Numbered from the stretch's first letter, positions 31,917 to 39,638 are shown. The stretch: 39,638 nucleotides of DNA from a bacterium (GCA_029557815.1 JAKQHX010000037.1:1-39638), one strand, 5' to 3'. Numbers and translations: made by a program. The notes: generated by a model not told the origin, from the sequence alone.

Positions 31917-31929
31917 GAGTGCTAGTTTT
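31895..31929 (-). promoter_or_regulatory. Distal CIRCE operator, also a terminator-like hairpin
   Basis: CTAGCACTC-N9-GAGTGCTAG (31899-31925) is a near-consensus HrcA operator. The arms extend to 13 perfect bp (31895-31907 and 31917-31929), and on the minus strand the second arm runs into TTTTTT. It can therefore also end transcripts arriving from hrcA-grpE. Confidence 0.85.
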
Positions 31930-31947
31930 ATCTATTCTTTTCAGTAG

Positions 31948-32178
31948 TTACTCTACTATTTCATCAAGTGCGAGGCCGATAAGCGCTTGGGCAACGTCGT
32001 CTCCTTCTAAGTATGCCTCTGCTTCCTGGCGATGCAAACTGTCGATTATGCTACCTGGCATGCCTTCTCTGGGCGTATCAAGTACAGGCTCGCTGGAACC
32101 TGGTCGTGCCAAAGCATCTCCTCCTTGATCAAAAAGATTTTCTTCACTCATTGGGCCGCGGGGGCCGTATTCACTCAT
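31948..32178 (-). CDS. 76-aa hypothetical protein between grpE and dnaK
   Basis: This small acidic soluble protein has a disordered-looking Gly/Pro/Ser N-terminal half and a helical C-terminal half (GSIIDSLHRQEAEAYLEGDDVAQALIGLALDEIVE, read in parts). It is 14 bp after the grpE stop, and AAGGG lies about 13 nt before the ATG. It is followed by the CIRCE/terminator hairpin. It probably belongs to the hrcA-grpE transcript. No known domain. Confidence 0.6.
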   Translation of the reverse strand: MSEYGPRGPMSEENLFDQGGDALARPGSSEPVLDTPREGMPGSIIDSLHRQEAEAYLEGDDVAQALIGLALDEIVE

Positions 32179-32192
32179 TTCGCTCTACACCC

Positions 32193-32702
32193 TTACTTTT
32201 TAGCTTTTACTGACCGATTTCGCGGTTCTTCCATCTTTACCCGCACCATCGCATGCCGGATAACCTCATCACCAAGCCGATAGCCAGCCTGTAGCTCTTC
32301 GCTAACTATTTCTTCAGAACCAGACCCTTCTTCCATGCTGACAGCTTCGTGAAGTCTGGGATCAAACGCTTCACCGACGGTCTTGATACGTTGGACGCCG
32401 ATATCATTGAGCGTGGTTTCAAATTGTTTGACGATTGCCCGGACTCCTTTGACAAAGTCATTGTCCTCGAGATCCTGTGGCACATGACCGAGTGCACGTT
32501 CAAAGTTATCAATTACCGGTAGCAAATCCCGTACGATATTTGCTTTCACGATATTTTTTAATGAACCGATTTGCTCGTCGTGTCGGCGGCGAACATTGAT
32601 GACATCCGCACGCTCGCGTTGGAGAGCTTCTGTCAGCTCTGTGATTTGCGTCTGCAAATTTTCGACTGCTACGTCTTCGGTTTTTTTCTTGTCCTTACTC
32701 AT
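32193..32702 (-). CDS. grpE: Nucleotide exchange factor GrpE
   Basis: From ATG 32702 (GGAAGGAGC upstream) the protein has 169 aa. A long N-terminal coiled-coil (LQTQITELTEALQRERADVINVRRRHDEQ region) leads to the conserved LLPVIDNFERAL and the C-terminal beta domain signature GYRLGDEVIRHAMVRV. GrpE exchanges ADP on DnaK. Its start overlaps the end of hrcA by 8 bp. The track's 32741 start adds residues read inside hrcA. Confidence 0.95.
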   Translation of the reverse strand: MSKDKKKTEDVAVENLQTQITELTEALQRERADVINVRRRHDEQIGSLKNIVKANIVRDLLPVIDNFERALGHVPQDLEDNDFVKGVRAIVKQFETTLNDIGVQRIKTVGEAFDPRLHEAVSMEEGSGSEEIVSEELQAGYRLGDEVIRHAMVRVKMEEPRNRSVKAKK

Positions 32703-33402
32703 ACAAAGCTCCTTCCAGCGCTTGGCCAGCGTGACTGACAAGGCTCATCACGTCACGATAGCTTTGCCTCGTTGGGCCAAGTACGCCTATATAGCTGTGG
32801 TCGCTGTATGGGCTACGAAACCGACTGATAATCAGTGAACAACCGGCGTTGCGGCCGATGGGATTTTCCTTGCCAATAAACACATTCAGTGGCTCGTTTG
32901 GTGCCGCCTCGTGCAGCCACGGCTCCAGGTTGTCCAGCAGCCTCGCGACCTGCTGGACCTGTGATCCTTGCATAAACTCAGGCTGTCCGAAGAGATTTGA
33001 CAAGCCGCTCATATACAGCTGGTCGCCAATGGTCGCCATACCGAGATTTGAAGTCAATTCTACAAGCGTATCTACGGCGTTACGTATTGTCCTGTCGGGC
33101 ATACCACCACCATGCACACGCGCTGTCAGGGCGCGCTCTGCACGACGTCCTTCGGTACTCTCCTGTTGTGTCTCGTTTAGATAGTTGACGTAAAATCTGT
33201 AACCCTTATCCGTTGGTACGCGGCCAGCACTCGTATGCGGCTGCGTAATGAAACCCAGGCGCTCAAGTTCGACCATTTCAGTACGAATAGTAGCCGATGA
33301 TACTCCAAAAACTTTCGCCAACAAACTGGAGCCGACCGGACTAGCCACTTCGGCATACTGTTCAACAACGGCACATAAAATCTGTTTTTGGCGGTCTGTC
33401 AT
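32695..33402 (-). CDS. hrcA: Heat-inducible transcription repressor HrcA, short form
   Basis: HrcA represses heat-shock genes through CIRCE. The N-terminal winged helix is typical (MTDRQKQILCAVVEQYAEVASPVGSSLLA, SSATIRTEMVELERLGFITQPHTSAGRVPTDKGYRFYV). From ATG 33402 it is 235 aa, against about 340 for most HrcA proteins; the central GAF-like/dimerisation part is cut down, while the end motif (IGVLGPTRQSYRDVMSLV) is kept. It is preceded by its own CIRCE and a promoter that leaves almost no leader. The track's 33441 start lies inside the promoter. Confidence 0.93.
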   Translation of the reverse strand: MTDRQKQILCAVVEQYAEVASPVGSSLLAKVFGVSSATIRTEMVELERLGFITQPHTSAGRVPTDKGYRFYVNYLNETQQESTEGRRAERALTARVHGGGMPDRTIRNAVDTLVELTSNLGMATIGDQLYMSGLSNLFGQPEFMQGSQVQQVARLLDNLEPWLHEAAPNEPLNVFIGKENPIGRNAGCSLIISRFRSPYSDHSYIGVLGPTRQSYRDVMSLVSHAGQALEGALYE

Positions 33403-33412
33403 AATCTGTTTA

Positions 33413-33441
33413 AGTGTAAGATTTTGGCACTCGAAAGTCAA
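33413..33441 (-). promoter_or_regulatory. Sigma70 promoter of hrcA
   Basis: TTGACT (33436-33441), exactly 17 bp, and TACACT (33413-33418) on the minus strand. The -10 ends 10 nt before ATG 33402, so the leader is about 3-4 nt. As at dnaK, the -35 lies in the CIRCE spacer. Confidence 0.75.
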
Positions 33442-33450
33442 GAGTGCCAG
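33424..33450 (-). promoter_or_regulatory. CIRCE operator of the hrcA-grpE operon
   Basis: CTGGCACTC-N9-GAGTGCCAA, with only the outer bases differing from consensus TTAGCACTC-N9-GAGTGCTAA. It lies between the guanylate kinase stop and hrcA and shows autoregulation by HrcA. Confidence 0.85.
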
Positions 33451-33452
33451 TA

Positions 33453-34196
33453 TTAAGCTGGTGTTTCATTCAGATACGACTGGGTCTGGACAAGCAATCG
33501 CTCGATAACGTCCCGGCCATGGACTTGTGACTCAGTATCACTGCCTCCTCCGGTAACGTATCGGTGAATCTGTTCAACGGAGTGCTCGAACGTATCATTT
33601 ACGATGTACTTATAGTACCTATGTGTGAGCGCCGCCTCAAACTCCTTGACAGCACTTTCCATACGACGTCTTTTTTCGACTTCGTGCATTTTACCACGTG
33701 CGTCCATCCGATCCATCCAGACCCTAAAGCTTGGCGGCACTACAAAAAAGACAGATGCGTCCGGCTTGATCTGCACAATCTTGTGCGCGCCGACTGTCTC
33801 AACTTCGTTGACCGCAGTCTTGCCTTCTTCTTGCGCCCGTTTGAGTTCACGCAAGCTTATGCCGGAAACCTGTTGGTTGTGAATAAGGGCAGCTTCTAGA
33901 AACTTCCCTTCATGTAGTTCAGCGAGCACCTCTTCTTCTGTCCTAAACCAGTACTCGACGCCATCTTGCTCGAGGATTCCATTATTTACACGTGGCTGAC
34001 GAGTTGTGTCAGAAACGATAAAACGATAGTCACCGATTTTTGTAAGCGCATTTATGATCGTATTGCGCCCGGCCGAGCTCGGTCCTACCAAAAGAACAAG
34101 TCTGGTACTAGCCAAGATTTTTTTACTGGCTTCAGAGATATGATAGTCTTTCAGAATTTTCCGAAACTCAGCGAGATGTTCCAGCCTGTTTGTCAT
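33453..34196 (-). CDS. gmk: Guanylate kinase-like protein with altered Walker A
   Basis: The protein has 247 aa with the guanylate kinase layout: a P-loop region LVLLVGPSSAGRNTIINAL, the GMP-binding VSDTTRQPRVNNGILEQDGVEYWF, FLEAALIHNQQVSGISLREL and FVVPPSFRVWMDRM. The Walker A lysine-serine of GxxGxGK[ST] is replaced by Arg-Asn (AGRNT), confirmed in the DNA. About 30 extra N-terminal and 25 extra C-terminal residues flank the core. Activity is uncertain; it might be a variant kinase or a binding protein. A leaderless promoter (TTGACC, 17 bp, TATAAA) lies 6 nt before the ATG. Confidence 0.8.
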   Translation of the reverse strand: MTNRLEHLAEFRKILKDYHISEASKKILASTRLVLLVGPSSAGRNTIINALTKIGDYRFIVSDTTRQPRVNNGILEQDGVEYWFRTEEEVLAELHEGKFLEAALIHNQQVSGISLRELKRAQEEGKTAVNEVETVGAHKIVQIKPDASVFFVVPPSFRVWMDRMDARGKMHEVEKRRRMESAVKEFEAALTHRYYKYIVNDTFEHSVEQIHRYVTGGGSDTESQVHGRDVIERLLVQTQSYLNETPA

Positions 34197-34202
34197 AGGG
34201 TA

Positions 34203-34231
34203 TTTATAACAGAGGTGACGCTTTAGGTCAA
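34203..34231 (-). promoter_or_regulatory. Sigma70 promoter of the guanylate kinase-like gene
   Basis: TTGACC (34226-34231), 17 bp, and TGT-TATAAA (34203-34208) on the minus strand. The -10 ends 6 nt before ATG 34196, so the first transcribed base should be the A of ATG. The lepA stop is only 4 bp upstream of the -35. Confidence 0.75.
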
Positions 34232-34234
34232 AGA

Positions 34235-36016
34235 CTAATCTCGTTTGAGCATCACGGTGAATGCTTCGGCTGGGATGTCGACTTTGCCAAAACGTTTCAT
34301 ACGAGCTTTGCCTTTTCTCTGCTTCTCAAGCAACTTTTTGCGACGCGTCACGTCCCCTCCGTAAAGTTTGGCGGTCACGTCTTTGCGATACCCGCTGATG
34401 TCTTCACGAGCAATAAATTTGCCGCCGATAGCTGCCTGTAGAGCAACCTGGAAGTTCTGCCTGGGAATAACTTCTTTGAGCTTCTCGACAATCTGCCGGC
34501 CGAGTGCCTGCGATTCGCTACGATGCACCATAACGCTCAGTGCATCCACCCGTTCGCCAGCAATATAGAAATCGAGTTTGACCAAGTCTTCCGCACGGTA
34601 GTTGTCCAGCTCGTAGTTAAAAGAGCCGTACCCGGATGTCGCACTCTTGAGCTGGTCATAGAAGTCAGTCAAGAGGTTCGCCAGGGGTGCTTCAAAGGTC
34701 ACAATCGCCAACTGGGCATCAACGTAACTGAGATTTTTTTGCAGGCCGCGCTTGGATGAAATGAGCTGGATGACGGCGCCGACATATTCTTTTGGCACCA
34801 CGACTTCACCTTTTATCCACGGCTCACGAATCTCCAAGATAGTAGTCGGATCAGGCAGATCCACTGCGGATTTTATATCAATATCTTCGCCGCTCAGCAG
34901 CGTAACTTCATAATCAGTAGAGGGGTTAGTGACGACCAACTCAAGATCATACTCTCGCTCCAGGCGTTCTCTCACAATATCCATATGGAGCAAACCCAGA
35001 AAGCCAATACGCACCCCAAAACCAAGTACCGGGGAGTTCTCTGGCGTAAACTGCAGTGCGGAATCGCTAAGCGACAGTTTTTCTATCGCATCTTTGAGCA
35101 GCTGGTAATTTTCATTACTGTCTGGGAAAAAGCCTGCGTAGACAAATGGCTTCACGTCTTGGTAGCCCGGTAAGGCCTGTATCGCGGGAGACTTGGCAAG
35201 CGTAACAGTGTCACCGACTTTTGCTTCGCGCGTGCTGCGCAGGTTTGTCACGATATAGCCAATCTCCCCTGTACGCAAGTCTTTCGCCGGGACCATAGCA
35301 GGTTGCAAGGTACCGACCTCCAGTGCCAAACCCTCCGCGCTCGTTGCCATCATCTGTAAGGCATCATTTTTACCAATTGCGCCATCTACGATACGTACAT
35401 ACAGAATCACACCACGATAATCATCGTAGTAGCTGTCAAATATAAGAGCCCGTGCGGTGTCCGATCCGGAACCACGTGGCGGAGGGATATCACTAACAAC
35501 TTTTTCGAGTACCGCCTCTACGCCTTGTCCGGTTTTGGCGGAAATATGGAGGATATCTTCTTCTTTACAGCCGAGGAGTGAAATAATTTCTGCACTCACT
35601 CGCGCGACGTCGGCTGCCGGCAAGTCAATCTTATTAAGCACAGGGATGATTGTCAGTTCGGCTTCCAGGGCAAGGTACACGTTCGCAAGTGTCTGTGCCT
35701 GGATACCCTGTGATGCATCCACGACCAAAATAGCGCCCTCGCATGCCTCCAGGCTACGCGACACTTCATACGAGAAGTCCACATGCCCAGGAGTGTCTAT
35801 CAGGTTCAACTCATAGTCTTTGTATTGCATGCGTACAGGCGCAAGTTTAATCGTAATACCTTTCTCACGCTCCAGATCCATTTTATCCAAAAGCTGCGCT
35901 TTCATGTCGCGCTTCTGGACAGTGCCGGTCAACTCAAGCAGCCGATCAGCCAGCGTCGACTTGCCGTGATCAATATGCGCAATAATACAGAAGTTCCTTA
36001 TATGAGACTGATTCAT
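34235..36016 (-). CDS. lepA: Elongation factor 4 (LepA)
   Basis: LepA is the ribosome-associated GTPase. The G motifs are IAHIDHGKSTLADRLL (G1), DTPGHVDFSYEV (G3) and PVLNKIDLPAADV (G4). Domain II-IV blocks and the LepA-specific C-terminus (KFIAREDISGYRKDVTAKLYGGDVTRRKKLLEKQ) are present. From ATG 36016 it is 593 aa. The track's GTG at 36022 adds Met-Ser but would overlap the predicted transcription start, so the ATG is preferred. It lies 36 bp after murJ. Confidence 0.97.
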   Translation of the reverse strand: MNQSHIRNFCIIAHIDHGKSTLADRLLELTGTVQKRDMKAQLLDKMDLEREKGITIKLAPVRMQYKDYELNLIDTPGHVDFSYEVSRSLEACEGAILVVDASQGIQAQTLANVYLALEAELTIIPVLNKIDLPAADVARVSAEIISLLGCKEEDILHISAKTGQGVEAVLEKVVSDIPPPRGSGSDTARALIFDSYYDDYRGVILYVRIVDGAIGKNDALQMMATSAEGLALEVGTLQPAMVPAKDLRTGEIGYIVTNLRSTREAKVGDTVTLAKSPAIQALPGYQDVKPFVYAGFFPDSNENYQLLKDAIEKLSLSDSALQFTPENSPVLGFGVRIGFLGLLHMDIVRERLEREYDLELVVTNPSTDYEVTLLSGEDIDIKSAVDLPDPTTILEIREPWIKGEVVVPKEYVGAVIQLISSKRGLQKNLSYVDAQLAIVTFEAPLANLLTDFYDQLKSATSGYGSFNYELDNYRAEDLVKLDFYIAGERVDALSVMVHRSESQALGRQIVEKLKEVIPRQNFQVALQAAIGGKFIAREDISGYRKDVTAKLYGGDVTRRKKLLEKQRKGKARMKRFGKVDIPAEAFTVMLKRD

Positions 36017-36025
36017 GCTCACCAG

Positions 36026-36031
36026 ATTATA
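36026..36031 (-). promoter_or_regulatory. Extended -10 promoter of lepA
   Basis: TGT-TATAAT on the minus strand, 9 nt before ATG 36016, located in the gap after murJ. No good -35 is seen. Confidence 0.5.
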
Positions 36032-36052
36032 ACAGATAGAGAAATTACGACC

Positions 36053-37645
36053 CTAGAAGTCAATCTTGATGGGCCTTAGAACGAACCGTTTCACCCGATC
36101 AATAACTGGCCTCGCCTCTTCCAACCCAAGCGTGAGCGAAATACCCAAATAGACCAAGGCTGTTACGAGCGAAATGAAGCCTAACTTGAAGCCAAGCGTC
36201 ACAAAGCCACGATCGTCTGCATTGAGCGGCAAAAGTGAAACCATAATGAACGCCGCCAAGATGCTGAAACCCGTTACCGATGCAATGCGCACCAGGCCGC
36301 CCCAAAAGTGAATATCGAATAACTTGCGGTCGCGTACGAGCATTATGACCGCCAGAATCCCCACTTCGACGGCTGCGACTATTGATTGCGCCATTGCCAG
36401 TCCGGCGATACCGTACGCAGTAGGCCTAGACAGTACATAGGCAAGGTACACGTTCAAAGCGATGGTAAACAACGAGACATACAACGGTGTCCAGGTATCC
36501 TTTTGCGCGTAAAACCAACGGGAAATAATCGCGTAGATAGTTCTGAACAAAATAGCCCCGGCAAAGAAGCCAAAAACGACTGCGATTTCAGGAGCTCCGG
36601 TAGCAAAAATGAGACGAGCGAAATACGCCCGGGCGAAGTAGCAAACCACAACTATTGGCATAATAATCCAGATCATTGCCCGTAGGATTTGCAAGAAATC
36701 TTTACGGAATAGGTCGTATCGGTTTTGTGAAAGCCTTTCGGTAAGCCGAGGAAATGCTGCTGTTGCGATCGTAGTACCCACGAGAAGTGTTGGTGTGGTA
36801 TGCAGAATATAAGCGTTCTCGTAGTAGCTGACGTTCCCCACGCCAAGCCGTGTCGCCAAGTTGGTTTCGACGATCGAGTTTAGTGAATCGACGCCTTGAT
36901 CAATCGACCTTGGTGGCAACTGTCGTAGAATCTGCCGGAAGTCGCTATTCCGCCACATAATTTTTGGCCGCCAGTGATAGTTTGCGCCAAGTACACCTAG
37001 TGCCACGACCAGCAACTGTAATATCCCGCCAAGCAACGCCCCCAGCCCCAGGCCGACCAACCCAAAATTATTCTTGAACAGGAGCACGGCACCTATGATG
37101 GACAAGTTATAAAAGAGCGGCGCAATTGCATAAAAAAAGAACCGGCCGAATATTTGTTGGGCACTCGCCAAAACACCCGACATCGCAAACAACATCGGGT
37201 TAAAGGAGATGAACCGCATAATAATGACCGCATTGTGGAGTTGTTCAGGCGGTAGACCCGGTGCCACGATATACTTCAGTAATGGTTCGGCAAAAACGAA
37301 CATAATCACACCGACGACCGCCATAGCGACTGTTAACAGATTCATTAGACTGTTTGACAGATCCCACACCCCTTTACGGTCGCCGCGCTCCAGACGGTCG
37401 GACAGAAACGGCATAAATGCAACGCCCAACGCACCTGCTGCCAGGGTAAAATAAAAAAAGTCAGGAATCTTAAAAGCCGCAAAGTATGCGTCCGTACTCT
37501 CTGCACCAGTCAGCGGGAAGTTCGCGTTAATCATCTTGTAACGCAAAAAGCCGAGCACCTGGCCGATGAGTGATACTGCGACCAGCAGAGCAGCCGCACC
37601 ACTAACACCGACTTTTTTATTTGCGCGCCGAATCCATTTATTCAT
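36053..37645 (-). CDS. murJ: Lipid II flippase MurJ (MviN family)
   Basis: MurJ moves lipid II across the membrane for peptidoglycan synthesis. At 530 aa it has about 14 membrane helices and the conserved start (GAAALLVAVSLIGQVLGFLRYKMINANFPLTGAESTDAYFAAFKIPDFFY, in parts), including the charged residues of the central cavity in the first helix pair. SIDQGVDSLNSIVETNLATRLGVGNVSYYENAY is a family block. It indicates a cell with a peptidoglycan wall. TATAAT lies 9 nt before the ATG. Confidence 0.93.
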   Translation of the reverse strand: MNKWIRRANKKVGVSGAAALLVAVSLIGQVLGFLRYKMINANFPLTGAESTDAYFAAFKIPDFFYFTLAAGALGVAFMPFLSDRLERGDRKGVWDLSNSLMNLLTVAMAVVGVIMFVFAEPLLKYIVAPGLPPEQLHNAVIIMRFISFNPMLFAMSGVLASAQQIFGRFFFYAIAPLFYNLSIIGAVLLFKNNFGLVGLGLGALLGGILQLLVVALGVLGANYHWRPKIMWRNSDFRQILRQLPPRSIDQGVDSLNSIVETNLATRLGVGNVSYYENAYILHTTPTLLVGTTIATAAFPRLTERLSQNRYDLFRKDFLQILRAMIWIIMPIVVVCYFARAYFARLIFATGAPEIAVVFGFFAGAILFRTIYAIISRWFYAQKDTWTPLYVSLFTIALNVYLAYVLSRPTAYGIAGLAMAQSIVAAVEVGILAVIMLVRDRKLFDIHFWGGLVRIASVTGFSILAAFIMVSLLPLNADDRGFVTLGFKLGFISLVTALVYLGISLTLGLEEARPVIDRVKRFVLRPIKIDF

Positions 37646-37654
37646 TTACTACTT

Positions 37655-37660
37655 ATTATA
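37655..37660 (-). promoter_or_regulatory. -10 element of murJ
   Basis: TATAAT on the minus strand, 9 nt before the murJ ATG (37645). It follows the ftsH terminator, so murJ starts a new transcription unit. Confidence 0.5.
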
Positions 37661-37687
37661 TGGCTAATCCGGCTTGAAAAACACCCA

Positions 37688-37725
37688 CAAAAAAAGAAAA
37701 GCAGCCCTGATTTTGGCTGCTTTCA
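37688..37725 (-). terminator. Rho-independent terminator of ftsH
   Basis: On the minus strand AAAGCAGCC pairs with GGCTGCTTT around a loop AAAATCAG, followed by a T-rich run (TTTTCTTTTTTTGTG). It lies 18 bp after the ftsH stop. Confidence 0.85.
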
Positions 37726-37742
37726 CAAAACTGGCTCAGTAC

Positions 37743-39617
37743 TTAGTACAATGCCGCGGATTTCGGCATTGAAGACCCCTTGAGGATTTCTAACACTTCC
37801 TCGGCTTCGACAGTTTCTTTCTTGAGCAATGCATCTTTTAGTGCTGCCAGCTTATCCATATTGGCCCGGATAACAGCCCGGGCACGAGTGGCCGCTTCAG
37901 TAATGAGCGCCTCAACCTCATCATCAATAATCTTGGCTGTTTCATCAGAAAACTGGCGTTCATGGACCATTCGTTCGAGCATCATACCTTCCTCGACGTG
38001 AAAAACTTGGTCGCGCAGTTTTTTACCCATACCCTGATTGACGACCATTTCGCGGGCCAACTCAGCGGCTTTCTGCAAATCAGACCCGGCACCGGTAGTT
38101 ACCCGATCAGGGCCGTAGATGACTTCTTCGGCGATGCGGCCGCCCAGCATGCGAGCCAGAACGTCTTTGTATTCGATGATGCTGTGGTAACTCTTGTCTT
38201 CCGGAGGGATAAACCATGTCACGCCGCCTGTACCGCCACGCGGAATGATGGTCACCTTGTGTACCATATCGCTGTCGGGCAACACATGGCCGACGATAGC
38301 GTGGCCGGCTTCATGATACGCAGTCAATTCTTTTTCCTTTTCGCTCATGACCTTGCTCTTGCGCTCTGGGCCAATCGCAACTTTTTCGAATGCCTCTGTC
38401 ACGTCTTTTTGATTGATCTCATGACGGTTGCTGCGGGCAGCCACGATAGCAGCTTCGTTCGCAATATTAGCCAAATCCGCCCCTGATGAGCCGGCTGTCT
38501 TTGCCGCCAACGCGTCCAAGTCAACTGATTTTGCCAAAGGCTTCTTTTCGAAGTGCACCTTCAGGATAGCTAAGCGGTCCTTACGGTCAGGCAGCCCTAT
38601 GTTCACGCGACGGTCAAAACGTCCGGGCCGCAAGAGCGCCGGATCCAACACATCCTGACGGTTCGTAGCGGCCAGTACAATGACATTCGTGCCCTGTTCG
38701 AACCCGTCCATTTCTACCAATATTTGGTTGAGGGTCTGCTCGCGTTCGTCATGGCCGCCACCCATGCCAGACCCACGACGCCGGCCGACGGCATCGATCT
38801 CGTCAACAAAGATAATACAAGGTGAGTTCTTTTTGGCTTTGGCGAATAAATCACGTACACGGCTCGCGCCCACTCCAACGAACATTTCGACGAACTCCGA
38901 GCCAGAGATGGAGAAAAACGGCACATCAGCCTCTCCGGCGACGGCACGGGCCAGCATAGTCTTACCCGTTCCAGGAGGACCGACTAACAATACACCCTTA
39001 GGAATCTTGGCACCGACAGATTCAAATTTCTTTGGGAACTTCAGAAACTCCACAACCTCTTGCAAGTCAGTTTTGGCTTCGTCGGATCCGGCAATACTCT
39101 TGAAGGTGACCTTGTCTTTTTCGTTGCCATATAAACGAGCCCTGCTTTTACCAAAGCTCATCGCCTGATTGCCCTGACCCTGTGCGCTACGGAGCATAAA
39201 GAACAATATGCCACCAATCAAAATCACCGGCAGCAAGTTCAAGCCAATCGTCGCCCAGGTCGCTCCGGCGTTTGACTCTTCTTCGTACTTGACGGGCACT
39301 TTACTGGTATCAAGTCCTTCCTCTACGAGGCCGACTTCAGGGTCTTTACGAGATTTGATCGAGGGGTCCTCCTCACCGGTTTTAGTAATTTCAAGGGTAC
39401 TCCCTGTAACGGTAATCTCTTTGTACTTACCCTCATTAGCTTCCTGAATGACTTGTGTCAGCGGCTTTTCTTCTAGCTTCGGCTGGGACTGCTGAGAATA
39501 TGAGTAGAAAAACAACCCGAACAGCACCACAAGAGCTATGAATGCGGCGTTTTTAAAGCCTTTGCGTTTGGGGGCTCCTCCCCCTGGTATATTGCGAAAC
39601 GGTTTTTTTGAATCCAT
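37743..39617 (-). CDS. ftsH: ATP-dependent zinc metalloprotease FtsH
   Basis: FtsH is the membrane AAA+ protease. It has two membrane helices ([17 protein letters not shown], about 27-43, and [22 protein letters not shown], about 120-142) with an extracytoplasmic domain between. Walker A is GPPGTGKT (about 214-221), Walker [16 protein letters not shown], the second region of homology [20 protein letters not shown] and the zinc site HEAGH (about 434-438). At 624 aa it is full length. It is probably monocistronic: it has its own -10 upstream and a terminator downstream. Confidence 0.97.
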   Translation of the reverse strand: MDSKKPFRNIPGGGAPKRKGFKNAAFIALVVLFGLFFYSYSQQSQPKLEEKPLTQVIQEANEGKYKEITVTGSTLEITKTGEEDPSIKSRKDPEVGLVEEGLDTSKVPVKYEEESNAGATWATIGLNLLPVILIGGILFFMLRSAQGQGNQAMSFGKSRARLYGNEKDKVTFKSIAGSDEAKTDLQEVVEFLKFPKKFESVGAKIPKGVLLVGPPGTGKTMLARAVAGEADVPFFSISGSEFVEMFVGVGASRVRDLFAKAKKNSPCIIFVDEIDAVGRRRGSGMGGGHDEREQTLNQILVEMDGFEQGTNVIVLAATNRQDVLDPALLRPGRFDRRVNIGLPDRKDRLAILKVHFEKKPLAKSVDLDALAAKTAGSSGADLANIANEAAIVAARSNRHEINQKDVTEAFEKVAIGPERKSKVMSEKEKELTAYHEAGHAIVGHVLPDSDMVHKVTIIPRGGTGGVTWFIPPEDKSYHSIIEYKDVLARMLGGRIAEEVIYGPDRVTTGAGSDLQKAAELAREMVVNQGMGKKLRDQVFHVEEGMMLERMVHERQFSDETAKIIDDEVEALITEAATRARAVIRANMDKLAALKDALLKKETVEAEEVLEILKGSSMPKSAALY

Positions 39618-39625
39618 AAGAGTTT

Positions 39626-39631
39626 ATTATA
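39626..39631 (-). promoter_or_regulatory. -10 element of ftsH
   Basis: TATAAT on the minus strand, 8 nt before ATG 39617. The window ends 7 bp upstream, so the -35 cannot be seen. Confidence 0.5.
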
Positions 39632-39638
39632 CAGAGTG

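Overview
The window looks like chromosomal DNA of a Candidate Phyla Radiation bacterium, most likely Candidatus Saccharibacteria (TM7). The reasons are compact, about half-GC DNA with mostly 4-8 bp gene overlaps; shortened core proteins (TsaB, HrcA, a ComEC without its C-terminal hydrolase domain); a type IV pilus operon with no secretin; and a Gram-positive style hrcA-grpE-dnaK-dnaJ locus with CIRCE operators. TGA is used as a stop throughout (for example the ATGA junctions of the pil operon), which argues against the code-25 lineages (Gracilibacteria, Absconditabacteria). No database search was possible, so the taxonomic call is inference.

Layout. 1-2.2 kb: the 3' end of an exported beta-propeller/FN3 protein, converging on tsaE-tsaB (tRNA t6A synthesis). 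2.2-4.6 kb: a PRC-barrel-like protein and a two-gene ABC-2 exporter. 4.6-6.5 kb (minus): recA, a 77-aa protein, a 14-codon remnant and recX. 6.6-15.4 kb (plus): a complete-looking type IV pilus assembly operon (pilB, pilC, major pilin, two pseudopilins, a PilX-like protein, pilM, pilN, pilO, a small membrane protein). 15.4-22.5 kb (minus): a PH-domain protein, ruvC-ruvA-ruvB, an exported lamin-tail protein with four 26-residue cysteine repeats, yebC, comEC and an iron-permease-family protein. 22.7-24.1 kb: tRNA-Lys(UUU), then an accessory-looking patch (NUDIX hydrolase, an unknown, a lone XRE regulator). 24.2-28.5 kb: a membrane protein, a DUF192 protein, a RimK-like ATP-grasp ligase, a retropepsin-like RimB-type protease, an unrecognised alpha-helical protein and a second divergent ATP-grasp. 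28.5-33.5 kb (minus): the heat-shock locus hrcA-grpE-76aa-dnaK-39aa-dnaJ-35aa. 33.5-39.6 kb (minus): a guanylate kinase-like protein, lepA, murJ and ftsH.

Functional links. Pilus, ComEC, RecA, RecX and RuvABC within 22 kb are the parts of a DNA uptake and recombination pathway. RecX would restrain RecA, and RuvABC would resolve the junctions. The two ATP-grasp enzymes plus the protease and unknown helical protein form a candidate peptide- or protein-tagging module; this is the least explained part of the window.

Regulation is unusually readable. At least 13 genes carry a sigma70-like -10 hexamer 6 to 11 nt before the start codon, which predicts leaderless or nearly leaderless mRNAs. Genes inside operons, and pilA, recA, yebC and dnaK, keep Shine-Dalgarno sequences. 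The dnaK control region has two CIRCE elements. The distal one also contains the -35 box and can fold as a terminator for the upstream hrcA-grpE transcript. No CRISPR array, insertion sequence, integrase or rRNA was seen. No intergenic stretch exceeds about 300 bp.
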